Source: Williamsia faeni
GTDB taxonomy: Bacteria; Actinomycetota; Actinomycetes; Mycobacteriales; Mycobacteriaceae
Assembly (NCBI GenBank): GCA_003202005.1
Contig: QJJF01000007.1
Span: forward strand, 177,054 to 241,053
Direction: 5' to 3'
Length of the DNA stretch: 64,000 nucleotides
Part shown: positions 8,086 to 16,501 of the stretch, one piece after another
Layout: each line of letters begins with the position of its first letter
Numbering within the stretch: the first letter of the stretch is position 1
Position numbers and translations under genes: made by a program
Notes under the pieces: generated by a model
The model's input: only the letters and a program-made list of their open reading frames with translations
What the model was told of the DNA's origin: nothing
Databases searched by the model: none

Positions 8086-9041
8086 CCAGCCCAGACGGCC
8101 CCGTCGCGGGCCGCATTGCGCAGGTCGGCCTCCCAGCCGGGTGCGCCGATGGTCACCGCCACCGGTGGCCCGTCGACACCGTTTACCTTTTCGTAGTGCA
8201 TTCGGGCCCGGTACCCATCGGCCACCAACGTCTCGACGGTGCCCTGATCACGCAGCTGATCGCGGGCATATGTCAGTCGATCGATGGTTTCGCTGAGCGC
8301 GATCAGCAGCGCTGTCGAGTTCGCTTCGAGCATGGCGCGCTGTGCGGTCGGGGAGGTCCCGGCCACGCGGGTGCCGTCCCGGAATGAACCGGCCGCCAAC
8401 CGCAGCGCCAATTCGCCCTCACCCGCGCCGACCACGGCGGTGACCGCTGCCGTCAGGTGCGGCAGATGCGAGATCCCGGCGACTGCCCGGTCGTGTTCGT
8501 CGGATGCTGCCGCGACCACACGCGATCCGACATCGAGCGCGAGGTGCGCGACCATCTGCCAGACCTGCGGATCTGCGCCATCGTCGGTCCCGACGACCCA
8601 CACCGCGCCGGAGAACAGGTCGGGGTCGGTGGCCGGCCAGCCGGACTCGGACGTACCGGCCATCGGGTGCCCACCCACATAGCGATGGCTCAGCCCGTGA
8701 ACGTGTGCCGCATCGGCGACCGGCTGCTTCACGCTGACCACATCGGTCAGGGGGCAGTCGGGGGCGTGCTGGGCGACCATCGCGACGAGCGCATCGATCG
8801 TCGGGGCCGGTGTCGCCAACACGATCAGCGCCGACGTATCCGCAGCCCGGAGCAGCGTCGCGACGAGGTCGGCGGAGGCGTCGTGGCCGTCGGCGAGTGC
8901 GGCGTCCACCGTCTCCTGGGACCGGTTGTATCCGAACGCGGTACGGCCGGCGGCCACCGCTGCGCGGAGCAGGGAACCGCCGATCAGACCGAGACCCAGA
9001 ACGCAGATCGATGGCTGGTGTGTCGGAGCGCTGTGTGTCAC
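8082..9041 (-). CDS. tyrA: Prephenate dehydrogenase
   Basis: 319 residues. It oxidatively decarboxylates prephenate to 4-hydroxyphenylpyruvate in tyrosine synthesis. The N-terminal Rossmann motif GLGLIGGSLLRAA is at about residues 14-26, and the family motif HPMAGTSESGW at about 130 contributes the catalytic histidine region. A helical dimerisation domain follows. There is no ACT domain. The GTG at 9041 is chosen because it places the Rossmann glycines near the N-terminus as usual. The gene is divergent from the tadA pair, an arrangement also seen in mycobacteria (Rv3752c-Rv3754). It ends in an overlapping stop with the convergent gene. Confidence 0.93.
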   Translation of the reverse strand: MTHSAPTHQPSICVLGLGLIGGSLLRAAVAAGRTAFGYNRSQETVDAALADGHDASADLVATLLRAADTSALIVLATPAPTIDALVAMVAQHAPDCPLTDVVSVKQPVADAAHVHGLSHRYVGGHPMAGTSESGWPATDPDLFSGAVWVVGTDDGADPQVWQMVAHLALDVGSRVVAAASDEHDRAVAGISHLPHLTAAVTAVVGAGEGELALRLAAGSFRDGTRVAGTSPTAQRAMLEANSTALLIALSETIDRLTYARDQLRDQGTVETLVADGYRARMHYEKVNGVDGPPVAVTIGAPGWEADLRNAARDGAVWAG

Positions 9042-9135
9042 CAGTTCAGATTCGCATATCGCCGCTTCCGGCAATGCCGGGTGGCGGTTGTCAATAGAGT
9101 TGGGTTTACCGGTTCCGCCCGCTACCGTGACCGCT

Positions 9136-9645
9136 ATGGCTGGTGCGCGCGCGGATGAAGTAGACGGCTTTGCCATTGCGGTCGTCCGGGAGGACGGCAA
9201 GTGGATCCTCACCGCGTTGGACAGCAACTCCCTCGGTGAACTGCGGGAGACCGAAAACCTCTTGCGTGGCTTGCGTAGCGCCGGTGCGGTGTTCGGGCTC
9301 CTCGATGTGGACGACGAGTTCTTCATCGTCGTACGTCCGTCACCGTCGGGGACAAAGCTGTTCATCTCTGATGCCACCGCCGCCATCGACTACGACATCG
9401 CGGCCGATGTGCTCGAGGTTCTCAACGTCGACATCCCCGATATCGACCCCGACGAGCTTGCCGACGTCGAGCCCTGGGAGGAAGGCGATCTCGCGATCCT
9501 CTCCGACCTCGGTCTGCCCGACTCGGTGATGAGTGTGATCGTCGGCGATACCGATCTCTATGCCGACGAACAGATCGGGATGATCGCAGCGCGGCTGGGT
9601 TTTGCCGACGAGTTGTCGAATACGCTTGAGCGCCTGGGCCATTAG
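9136..9645 (+). CDS. tRNA adenosine deaminase-associated protein
   Basis: 169 residues; ATG 9136, with an in-frame GTG at 9127 as alternative. A rather acidic protein with VREDGKWILTALDSNSLGEL near the N-terminus and GFADELSNTLERLGH at the C-terminus. It is the actinobacterial partner gene regularly found directly upstream of tadA (Rv3753c-type). Here it precedes tadA by 14 bp on the same strand, so they form an operon. Molecular function has not been established as far as I know; an effect on TadA stability or tRNA access is speculation. Confidence 0.85.
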   Translation: MAGARADEVDGFAIAVVREDGKWILTALDSNSLGELRETENLLRGLRSAGAVFGLLDVDDEFFIVVRPSPSGTKLFISDATAAIDYDIAADVLEVLNVDIPDIDPDELADVEPWEEGDLAILSDLGLPDSVMSVIVGDTDLYADEQIGMIAARLGFADELSNTLERLGH

Positions 9646-9659
9646 ACCTCTGGGCTCAC

Positions 9660-10118
9660 ATGAACGCCGATGAGCACCTGATCGAGGCCGCGCTCGCCGC
9701 GGCCGCGCTGGCCGATCCCCGGGATGTACCGGTGGGTGCGGTGATCGTTGATCCGCAGGGCCGGGTGATCGCCACCGCCGCCAACGCCCGTGAGGCCACA
9801 TCCGATCCGACGGCCCACGCGGAGGTTCTCGCGATCCGGCAGGCCGTAGCGGTGCTGGGCGATGGCTGGCGGCTGACCGGCTGCACCATCGCCGTCACCC
9901 TCGAGCCGTGCACGATGTGCGCCGGCGCCATCACCCTGGCCCGGCTGGACCGGCTCGTGTTCGGGGCCTGGGAGCCCAAGACGGGCGCTGTGGGGTCGCT
10001 GTGGGACGTCGTCCGCGATCGCCGAAACACCCACCGGCCGCAGGTCCGGGGCGGAGTTCTAGAGGACCGATGCGCCGCGGTGCTGCGTGACTTCTTCGCC
10101 GGTCACCGACCTTCCTGA
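9660..10118 (+). CDS. tadA: tRNA(Arg) adenosine-34 deaminase
   Basis: 152 residues. It deaminates A34 to inosine in tRNA-Arg(ACG). The zinc and catalytic motifs of the cytidine-deaminase fold are intact: HAEVLAIRQ (His and Glu at about residues 53-55) and PCTMCAGAI (about 82-90). ALADPRDVPVGAVIVD is the usual first strand region. Length is close to other TadA proteins. It is the second gene of a two-gene operon. A hairpin about 60 bp downstream likely ends transcription. Confidence 0.94.
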   Translation: MNADEHLIEAALAAAALADPRDVPVGAVIVDPQGRVIATAANAREATSDPTAHAEVLAIRQAVAVLGDGWRLTGCTIAVTLEPCTMCAGAITLARLDRLVFGAWEPKTGAVGSLWDVVRDRRNTHRPQVRGGVLEDRCAAVLRDFFAGHRPS

Positions 10119-10180
10119 CCGGGTTCCGGGACGCGCCCGACTCGTTTTGCACCGCCCGGGCCGCGCGCCCACCTCTTTTT

Positions 10181-10214
10181 GCACCGTCCGCACGAAATTG
10201 TCGATGGACGGTGC
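10181..10214 (+). terminator. Hairpin downstream of tadA
   Basis: GCACCGTCC (10181-10189) pairs with GGACGGTGC (10206-10214), flanked by T5 on the left and GAAAA on the right. The left arm is preceded by a near copy (TTTTGCACCGCCC) about 35 bp upstream, a local direct repeat. It ends the tadA transcript and sits just before the csbD promoter. Confidence 0.6.
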
Positions 10215-10254
10215 GAAAACGGGTGGGTCTGTCACTTGCCGCGAACCGGGAGTG

Positions 10255-10281
10255 GTTTAGGACTGGCGATCGGCTGGGTAT
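10255..10281 (+). promoter_or_regulatory. SigF/SigB-type stress promoter for csbD
   Basis: GTTT at 10255-10258 (preceded by G), 17-nt spacer, GGGTAT at 10276-10281. This agrees with the actinobacterial SigF consensus GGTTT-N15-17-GGGTA(T). It lies 54 bp before the csbD start. CsbD is a general-stress (SigB) protein in Bacillus, so target and promoter class agree. Confidence 0.65.
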
Positions 10282-10335
10282 GCGAGGTGTGTACCGAATT
10301 GCGGTCATCTGAACGAACCTTCAGGAGGAATTGTC

Positions 10336-10545
10336 ATGGGTGTTTCCGACAACGCCAAGAACAAGGCAGAAGATCTCAAGGGACGCGGCAAGGAGGCTGC
10401 AGGAAGCCTGTCCGGCGACGACAAGCTCAAGCACGAGGGTCAAGGTGACCAGGCCAGCGCGAGCACCAAGCAGAAGGTCACCGACGCGGCCGACGCTGTC
10501 AAGCGCAAGACCGACGAAGTCAAGGACAAGCTGACCGGTCACTGA
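10336..10545 (+). CDS. CsbD family stress protein
   Basis: 69 residues with a clear AGGAGGA ribosome site. Highly charged, no hydrophobic core sequence, and Lys/Asp/Ala repeats such as NKAEDLKGRGKEAAGSLSGD and KVTDAADAVKRKTDEVKDK, the signature of the CsbD family of small, probably unfolded or helical general-stress proteins. Molecular role unknown. Monocistronic, behind the SigF-type promoter and ahead of tRNA-Ser. Confidence 0.88.
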   Translation: MGVSDNAKNKAEDLKGRGKEAAGSLSGDDKLKHEGQGDQASASTKQKVTDAADAVKRKTDEVKDKLTGH

Positions 10546-10587
10546 CGTTCGGGCGCAAAACGGCCAAAAACGGCTCTGACCAGCCGA

Positions 10588-10618
10588 TTGTAGTCCTGGG
10601 CCACCGCTGCGGTAATGT
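10588..10618 (+). promoter_or_regulatory. Candidate promoter of tRNA-Ser(CGA)
   Basis: TTGTAG (10588-10593), 19-nt spacer, TAATGT (10613-10618), placing initiation right at the tRNA 5' end at 10626. The spacer is slightly long. Confidence 0.4.
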
Positions 10619-10625
10619 CTTCCGC

Positions 10626-10716
10626 GGTGGCGTGTCCGAGCGGCCGAAGGTGCAGCACTCGAAATGCTGTGTACGGTAACCCCGTACCGAGGGTTCAAAT
10701 CCCTCCGCCACCGCCA
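10626..10716 (+). tRNA. tRNA-Ser (anticodon CGA)
   Basis: Acceptor GGTGGCG (10626-10632) pairs with CGCCACC (10706-10712). The discriminator is G and CCA is encoded (10714-10716). The T-arm is GAGGG-TTCAAAT-CCCTC (10689-10705). The anticodon loop CTCGAAA gives CGA, reading UCG. A long variable arm (TACGG...CCGTA) marks a class II tRNA as expected for serine. Confidence 0.95.
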
Positions 10717-10721
10717 TCAAA

Positions 10722-10752
10722 ATCCCCTCACCAACAGGTGGGGGGATTTTTG
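10722..10752 (+). terminator. Rho-independent terminator after tRNA-Ser
   Basis: ATCCCCTCACC (10722-10732) pairs with GGTGGGGGGAT (10737-10747) with one G-T wobble, a 4-nt loop and a T run (10748-10751). It starts six bases after the tRNA CCA. Confidence 0.9.
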
Positions 10753-10873
10753 GTCTCTCGACATCTGAGATCCGGCGAACAGTGGTATGCGACGATGACC
10801 GGATGCTCCGGCAGCAGGTTCAAAATTTATCGCCGAACTGTGAGATTTCTGCGGTCCTCGAATTGGAGAAGAA

Positions 10874-11353
10874 GTGTCAATCGTTCTGAAGGACGTCACT
10901 GACGTCATCGACAACTACAGCGGGCTGTCGCGTAAAACTCTGGAATACGGCTTGGTCACCAAATCAATTGTCGCAGGTGCAGCCAAGGAACCCGGATTCT
11001 CGGTCGACAGCTGGGCGCCGCTGGCCGACCTGATCGCCGTTGACGACTTCGTGCGGGTCGGCAACTTCAAAGAGGTCATGAACTGGACAGATTATGTGGG
11101 CTTCCTGACTGCCTGGGCTGCGAACGCCGATTGGGACTGCTCGTTCAAGCGGATCACCGAGGTCGGAAACATCGTGTTTCTCGAGTTGGAGGAGCGCAGC
11201 GCGGTCGGCGAGTTCAAGAGCGTGGTCAACTCCTTGACGGTCTACGAATACGACGACAATGCCAAGATCCGGCACCTTGATGTGTACCTGCAAATGCCAT
11301 TGCCCGAAGGAGACATGTTCGGCAGTTATGACGGGGTGGAGATCTCGGGGTGA
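10874..11353 (+). CDS. SnoaL/NTF2-like fold protein, unknown function
   Basis: 159 residues from a GTG preceded by GGAGAAGAA. Features: an N-terminal helix, WAPLADLIAVDDFVRVGNFKE at about 45-65, NWTDYVGFLTAWA at about 71-83, and C-terminal strands VFLELEERSAVGEF and NSLTVYEYDDNAKIRHLDVY. This ordering (helices first, then a curved sheet ending in '.hLDvY') is that of NTF2/SnoaL-like proteins. No catalytic dyad can be assigned, so it may be an enzyme or only a binding fold. It stands alone after the tRNA terminator. Confidence 0.7.
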   Translation: MSIVLKDVTDVIDNYSGLSRKTLEYGLVTKSIVAGAAKEPGFSVDSWAPLADLIAVDDFVRVGNFKEVMNWTDYVGFLTAWAANADWDCSFKRITEVGNIVFLELEERSAVGEFKSVVNSLTVYEYDDNAKIRHLDVYLQMPLPEGDMFGSYDGVEISG

Positions 11354-11717
11354 AATTGCGATTCCGGGGCCGGCCAGTACACTAGTGCTCTGCATCACAG
11401 GGATGACTACGGGTGGACTGAATCACAGCGTGATTCGGCAGTCCACCGGAGCTCGTTCGTCTGATGATGCCTCGAACGCATAGGAGCCTGGTCGCAGTGG
11501 ATGAACGTCTGTACCTCTCGAATCCGCCCGTGATGTCCTCGTCGTCGGCGAGGGCCGGCCAGACAAGGCTCCATGCCATCGTGTCGTCGCAGAAGAACCG
11601 GTGGACGATCAAGTTGAGGAGCTCGGACTTTCGATCGATCGTCGGGCTTCCCTGGGTGATCTGAACGACCCGCTCACGGTTTCTGGCGTGTCGACCATCG
11701 TCGCGGTGTTCAGCGGG
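11354..11717. other. 364-bp stretch without a confident gene
   Basis: It contains an imperfect hairpin (11412-11447). A minus-strand frame is open from about 11719 down to a TAG near 11382, with peptide such as SELLNLIVHRFFCDDTMAWS, which looks protein-like. It has only a TTG start, no ribosome site, and overlaps other frames. A decayed gene is possible. I found no tRNA or convincing promoter. Confidence 0.4.
11412..11447. repeat. Interrupted inverted repeat
   Basis: GGTGGACTG-AATCA (11412-11425) against TGATT-CGG-CAGTCCACC (11431-11447): 9 bp plus 5 bp of pairing around a three-base bulge. It is about 60 bp past the SnoaL-like gene and may act as its terminator, though no T-run follows. Confidence 0.5.
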
Positions 11718-12197
11718 TCAGTGGTTCGGTAGTACGCAGGCCGTGTCGAGTCCGAGGACGCGATTGAGCCGGCCGAACGCCAGCCACGAACCCAGGCACA
11801 TACTCAGCTCGACAATTTCGCGCTGGTCGTAGGCGGCCGTCATCCGCGACCAGAACTCGTCGTCGAGGCCGTGATGGTCTACCGCGTACCGTTCGGCGTA
11901 CTCCGCAGCCAGGCGAGTTCGGACGTCGAAGGCGTCGGTGGTGCGCCAGTTCTCGACCGCATCGGCGAACGCCGGCTCGACCTTTTCGCCGTCTCGCTCG
12001 GTGCGCCAATCCTGGCAGAAAATGCAGCCGTTGATCTGCGCGATCCGGAGCCGGGCCGCCTCGAACTCCCGAAGCCCCAATGTGGAATCCGAATAGACCT
12101 TCATCGAGAAATTGGCTGCGGCTCCACCGATCACCGGCACCATCTCGCCCCACACGTAGGTGATCGGGTCTTTGTCGTCAGGTACGTCGATTCTCAT
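11718..12197 (-). CDS. Carboxymuconolactone decarboxylase / AhpD-like protein
   Basis: 159 residues; ATG preceded by GAGGAAG. LRIAQINGCIFCQDWRTE (about residues 52-70) is the AhpD-core motif, with cysteines spaced C-x2-C and an upstream arginine/glutamate. ELSMCLGSWLAFGRLNRVLG at the C-terminus is also typical. AhpD-like proteins are peroxidase partners or lactone decarboxylases; which applies is unclear. Its ATG overlaps the TGA of the upstream reductase (ATGA), so the two are translationally coupled and probably act on the same pathway. Confidence 0.82.
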   Translation of the reverse strand: MRIDVPDDKDPITYVWGEMVPVIGGAAANFSMKVYSDSTLGLREFEAARLRIAQINGCIFCQDWRTERDGEKVEPAFADAVENWRTTDAFDVRTRLAAEYAERYAVDHHGLDDEFWSRMTAAYDQREIVELSMCLGSWLAFGRLNRVLGLDTACVLPNH

Positions 12198-13291
12198 GTC
12201 GGTGTCTTCCTCTTCAGTTTGCCGAGAGCCGGCGTGAGTGGAACGTCGAGTGCGTCGTACAGACCGGGGCCGGCCGCGCGGAGCCACGTGATCGAGTTCA
12301 CCAATCTGCCCACCGCCGTGGCATTTCCGCCGGCAGCCCGGTTGCCACCCTCGTCGGTCGCCTCGACACTGATCTCGATCCGCGGACGACCTTCGATTAT
12401 CACCTTGTGCGAGCCGTCCCCGCCGTCGGGTGGCATCGGCCAGTCCGGTGCGCAGGAGGGGTGGATCCGGGTGATGTGTTCGATGACGATCAACGGTTCA
12501 CCGTCTACGAGGCCCTGGATCTCAAAACGCAGAGCTCCCTGGGTGCCTCGGGCAAACGTCCCCATCTGCGCGGTTTCGATCGTGGTCTCCAGTGGTCGGC
12601 GGAGAAGGGTTTCCCGGATCTCATCCACCTCGACCCCGAGGCCGCGGGCAATGAGCCGAATCTGTCCGCCCCACACCATTGTTGGGACACCTTGCGCCAC
12701 CATCGGTGGGTCGTAGTCCATGGGTTGCCCCATCCCGATGAGATAACGCACCGAGTCGGGCTGGTCGTAGGTGGTGTAGTCGAAGATCTCCTGACAGCGG
12801 ATCTGTTCCACGGTCGACGCCACACCGCTTGCGAGGATCGGCAGGATGTCGTTGCCCCACCCGGGGTCGACGCCGGATACGAAGAGGGATCCACCGCCGT
12901 CGTCGATGGCGGCGAGTACTGGGTCGCGCAGCTGCGCGGGCGCCGAGGTCGGGTCGTAGAGCGCATAGACCGACGGACTGACCACAGTCGCCCCGGCCCG
13001 GATGGCCCGGGTGATGTCGGCGAGAGCGTCGTCAGGCCTGATGTCGCCGGACGCCGCATACACAACGGCCTCGGCCCCGGCCAGGGCTTTCTCGATGTTG
13101 TCGGTGGCCATCACCCCAAGGCCGTGGCCGACGTCGGCGAGGTCGCCGGCGTCTCGCCCGACCTTGTCCGGGTTGTGCACGATCACGGCGGTCAGTTCGA
13201 GATCAGGATGTGCGTCGACCGCGCGAATTGCTGCCCGCCCGACATTTCCGGTTCCCCACACCACGGTCCGAACCGCCCTCGGGCTACTCAT
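12194..13291 (-). CDS. NAD(P)-binding dihydrodipicolinate reductase-like oxidoreductase
   Basis: 365 residues. VVWGTGNVGRAAIRAV at about residues 9-24 is a Rossmann glycine motif. FVSGVDPGWGNDILPI (about 135) and GNATAVGRLVNSITWL near the C-terminus are typical of the amine-dehydrogenase/2,4-diaminopentanoate dehydrogenase-like family abundant in mycobacteria and rhodococci. Substrate unknown. ATG 13291 is preferred; the open frame upstream runs into the promoter region. A KstR-like operator starts 12 bp upstream, linking the gene and its AhpD-like partner to steroid or lipid catabolism (inference). It lies 49 bp after the nuoN stop, so read-through from nuo is possible. Confidence 0.82.
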   Translation of the reverse strand: MSSPRAVRTVVWGTGNVGRAAIRAVDAHPDLELTAVIVHNPDKVGRDAGDLADVGHGLGVMATDNIEKALAGAEAVVYAASGDIRPDDALADITRAIRAGATVVSPSVYALYDPTSAPAQLRDPVLAAIDDGGGSLFVSGVDPGWGNDILPILASGVASTVEQIRCQEIFDYTTYDQPDSVRYLIGMGQPMDYDPPMVAQGVPTMVWGGQIRLIARGLGVEVDEIRETLLRRPLETTIETAQMGTFARGTQGALRFEIQGLVDGEPLIVIEHITRIHPSCAPDWPMPPDGGDGSHKVIIEGRPRIEISVEATDEGGNRAAGGNATAVGRLVNSITWLRAAGPGLYDALDVPLTPALGKLKRKTPT

Positions 13292-13303
13292 AGGCCCAGA
13301 ATA

Positions 13304-13317
13304 TAGAACACGTTCCA
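13304..13317. promoter_or_regulatory. KstR-like operator
   Basis: TAGAACACGTTCCA fits the published KstR consensus TNNAACNNGTTNNA at every fixed position. It sits immediately upstream of the reductase start, between it and nuoN. KstR is the TetR repressor of cholesterol catabolism in mycobacteria and rhodococci. No kstR gene is in this window. Confidence 0.55.
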
Positions 13318-13340
13318 ATTCTTCCGCCAGTCCGGGGAAG

Positions 13341-14936
13341 TCAGCGAACGAACACCGCGGCACCGTCGGCAAGATCGAGCAGCGGCTGCGGGAAGATGCC
13401 GATCAGAATGGTCGCTGCGGCGGTGATCCCGATGGTGACGGAGGTGGCGAGGTTGGGCATCACCACCCGCGGGGCGTCGGCGTCGGGTTCGGTGAAGAAC
13501 ATCACCACGATCACCCGGATGTAGAACACCACCGCGATTGCGCTGCTGAGGACACCGACGATAACCAGGGGTACGGCGCCGCCGGACGCCGCGGCCTGGA
13601 ATACCGCGAACTTGCTGACAAATCCACTGGTCAAAGGGATCCCGGCGAAGGCCAGGAGGAACAACGCGAAAACCGCTGCCACCGTTGGTGACCGACGACC
13701 GAGGCCGGCCCACCGCGCCATGGCGGTCACCTCGCCCGAATCGTCGCGGACGAGCGTCAGCACGGCAAACGCTCCCACCGTGCTGAAACCGTAGGCCACC
13801 AGATAGAACATCGTCGACGACAGACCATCTCGGCTGACGGCGATCACGCCGGTCAGAATGAATCCGGCGTGGGCGACGGAGGAATACGCGAGCATCCGTT
13901 TCATGTCGGTCTGGGTGATCGCAACAACTGAACCGACGATCATCGTCGCGATCGCGACCACCGACATCACCGGGCGCCAATCGTCTTTCAGGCCCGGCAG
14001 CGCGACGTAGAAGACGCGCAGGACGGCGCCGAACGCGGCGATCTTGGTGGCCGACGCCATGAATGCGGTGATCGGGGTGGGCGCACCCTGGTAGACGTCG
14101 GGGATCCAGTAGTGAAACGGCACCGCGCCGATCTTGAACAGAAGTCCCACCGAGACCAGGCCGGCACCGATCAATGCGAAAGTCCGATCACCGGACTCGG
14201 CGGTGATCGCGGCCGCGATCTCGTCGAGCTGAACAGATCCGGCGTACCCGTAGAGGAAGGCGGCACCGAACAGGAAGAATGCCGACGAAAAGGCCCCCAG
14301 CAGAAAGTATTTGAGTGCCGCCTCCTGCGACAACAGTCGACGCCTGCGGGCCAGGCCGCAGAGCATGTACAACGGCAAAGACAACACTTCGAGTGCGATG
14401 AACATCGTCAGCAGATCGTCCGATGCGGGGAACAGCAGCATCCCGCCGACCGCGAACATCACCAGTGGAAAGACCTCGGTCTGGATGACCCCGGCCCTGG
14501 TTGCGGTCTGCTCGTTCTCGCTGCCGGGTACGGTCGCGGCCGCAGATGTGAACGCGTCCAGAACATTCCGTCCACCCGGGGCGGCCGAGCCCACCGCGAC
14601 ATCGGCTGCGACGCCGACGGATGTCCGTTGTGCGATGAGCGGGATCGCCAACGCCGACACCACGAGGATGGTGCCCTGCAACAGCAGGGCGGGCCCGTCG
14701 ACAGCAACCGCACCCACTGCTGCGGATACGCGGGTACCGGCAAGTGCCACAACAGCTATGAAGGCGGCGGCAAGACCACCGATACTCAACACCAACTGTC
14801 CGCCGTAGCGGTACCGGGTAGGTGCGAATGCCTCGACCAGCACTCCGGCCACCGCCACCCCGAAAACGATCAGCATCGGGGAGAGCTGGGCGTACTCGAT
14901 GGACGGTGCCGGCAGCACGTCTACAGCAGAGTTCAT
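13341..14936 (-). CDS. nuoN: NADH-quinone oxidoreductase subunit N
   Basis: 531 residues, a multi-spanning antiporter-like subunit of the complex I membrane arm. Conserved TM segments include LPLYMLCGLARRRRLLSQEA and KIGAVPFHYWIPDVYQGAP (about 270-290), with the buried lysine/glutamate pattern of proton-translocating subunits; MKRMLAYSSVAHAGFI follows. The start overlaps the nuoM stop (ATGA). It is the last gene of the operon. The downstream reductase has its own operator. Nothing unusual in length. Confidence 0.96.
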   Translation of the reverse strand: MNSAVDVLPAPSIEYAQLSPMLIVFGVAVAGVLVEAFAPTRYRYGGQLVLSIGGLAAAFIAVVALAGTRVSAAVGAVAVDGPALLLQGTILVVSALAIPLIAQRTSVGVAADVAVGSAAPGGRNVLDAFTSAAATVPGSENEQTATRAGVIQTEVFPLVMFAVGGMLLFPASDDLLTMFIALEVLSLPLYMLCGLARRRRLLSQEAALKYFLLGAFSSAFFLFGAAFLYGYAGSVQLDEIAAAITAESGDRTFALIGAGLVSVGLLFKIGAVPFHYWIPDVYQGAPTPITAFMASATKIAAFGAVLRVFYVALPGLKDDWRPVMSVVAIATMIVGSVVAITQTDMKRMLAYSSVAHAGFILTGVIAVSRDGLSSTMFYLVAYGFSTVGAFAVLTLVRDDSGEVTAMARWAGLGRRSPTVAAVFALFLLAFAGIPLTSGFVSKFAVFQAAASGGAVPLVIVGVLSSAIAVVFYIRVIVVMFFTEPDADAPRVVMPNLATSVTIGITAAATILIGIFPQPLLDLADGAAVFVR

Positions 14937-16501
14937 CGTGGTCCTCCTCCGTCGGGTTCGGCGACGGCAGGCGTCGGGTCCGGTTCATGGATGACGGTCA
15001 AAGTGTGGCCGACAGCCGGATCGATCACATCCAGAATTGGTTTGGGGTAGATCCCGAGAACCAGGAGCAGAGCGATCAACGGTGTCACGACCATGAGTTC
15101 GCGGCGCCCCAGGTCGCCGATCTGTTCATTGCCTTTCGTGACCGGTCCGGTCATGATCCGCTGGAACATCCACAACACGTAGAGGGCCGCCAGGACCAGC
15201 GCGATCGTCGCGCAGATCGCGGCCACCGGGTAGCGGGTGTAAGTGCCGATCAGAACCAGGAATTCACTGACAAACGGTCCCAGGCCCGGCAGCGAGAGGG
15301 TGGCGAGTCCGGCGACGAGGAAAGTGCCGGCCATGATCGGCGCAACCTTCTGGACGCCGCCGTAGTCGGCGATGTTGCGGGTGCCGCGCCGGGTCACCAG
15401 GAATCCGGCGATGAGCATGAGTGCGGCGGTGGCGATGCCGTGGTTCACCATGTACAGCGTCGATCCGGCCTGGCCCTGGCTGGTCAGTGCAAAGATGCCG
15501 AGGATGATGAAGCCGAAGTGGGAGATCGAGGTATAGGCGATGAGCCGCATCATGTCGGTCTGCCCGATCGCGAGGATCGCGCCGTACACGATGCCCACCA
15601 CGGCGAGAATGATGATCAGTGGTGTGAAATACCTTGTGGCGTCTGGGAACAACTGCACACAGTAGCGCAGCATCGCGAACGTCCCGACCTTGTCGACCAC
15701 CGCCATCATGAGTACTGCGCCTGCGGGTGTGGCCTGGACGGCGGCATCGGGCAGCCAGGTGTGCAACGGCCACAACGGCGCCTTCACCGCAAAGGCGAAC
15801 ATGAACCCGAGGAACAGGGCCTTGGCCACGGTGGGATCGATGTCGAGTGATCCGGACGAGATCGCTTCAACGATGACGCGGAAGTCGAAGGTGCCACTTC
15901 CGTGGTCGGTGGTCACCACATACAGGCCGATCACCGCCGCCAGCATCACCAGACCGCCGGCGAGGTTGTAGAGCAAGAACTTCATCGCCGCGCGGGTCCG
16001 CTCTCCGGCATCACGCGGACCGCCGAACCCGGCGATGAGGAAGTACATCGGGATCAGCATGGCTTCGAAGAAGATGTAGAAGAGCAGGATGTCGAGTGCG
16101 GTGAACGAGATCATCACCATTGCCTCGACGAGCAGCATCAGGGCCACGTAGCGGTGCGTGGCCCGTCGGCGGTCCTCGTCGGCGTCATTCCATCCGGCGA
16201 TCAGCAGGAGCGGCAACAACACCGCGGTCAGTATCACCAGGGCGAGCGCGATCCCGTCGATGCCGAGTGCGTATCTGGCACCGAAAGCCGGTATCCACGA
16301 CTTGGATTCGACGAACTGGAACTGCTCTCCTCCGGTGTCGAAGCCGATCGCGAGGCCGATCGAGATGGCGAGGACCACCGCCGAAGTACCCAGCGCGATC
16401 CACTTGACGTGCTGGCGCATCCGGGGTGGCAAGGTGAGGATGATCGCGGCCCCGACGGCGGGCACCGCCCACAGCAGGGTCAGCCAGGGAACGTTGCTCA
16501 C
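14933..16501 (-). CDS. nuoM: NADH-quinone oxidoreductase subunit M
   Basis: 522 residues, the second antiporter-like subunit. It has about 14 membrane segments, with [20 protein letters not shown] (about 238-257) and [19 protein letters not shown] as the conserved TM7/TM8 signatures. A glutamate in [13 protein letters not shown] (about 130-142) corresponds to the essential TM5 glutamate. The GTG start overlaps the nuoL stop (GTGA) and the stop overlaps nuoN, so translation is coupled on both sides. Confidence 0.96.
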   Translation of the reverse strand: MSNVPWLTLLWAVPAVGAAIILTLPPRMRQHVKWIALGTSAVVLAISIGLAIGFDTGGEQFQFVESKSWIPAFGARYALGIDGIALALVILTAVLLPLLLIAGWNDADEDRRRATHRYVALMLLVEAMVMISFTALDILLFYIFFEAMLIPMYFLIAGFGGPRDAGERTRAAMKFLLYNLAGGLVMLAAVIGLYVVTTDHGSGTFDFRVIVEAISSGSLDIDPTVAKALFLGFMFAFAVKAPLWPLHTWLPDAAVQATPAGAVLMMAVVDKVGTFAMLRYCVQLFPDATRYFTPLIIILAVVGIVYGAILAIGQTDMMRLIAYTSISHFGFIILGIFALTSQGQAGSTLYMVNHGIATAALMLIAGFLVTRRGTRNIADYGGVQKVAPIMAGTFLVAGLATLSLPGLGPFVSEFLVLIGTYTRYPVAAICATIALVLAALYVLWMFQRIMTGPVTKGNEQIGDLGRRELMVVTPLIALLLVLGIYPKPILDVIDPAVGHTLTVIHEPDPTPAVAEPDGGGPR

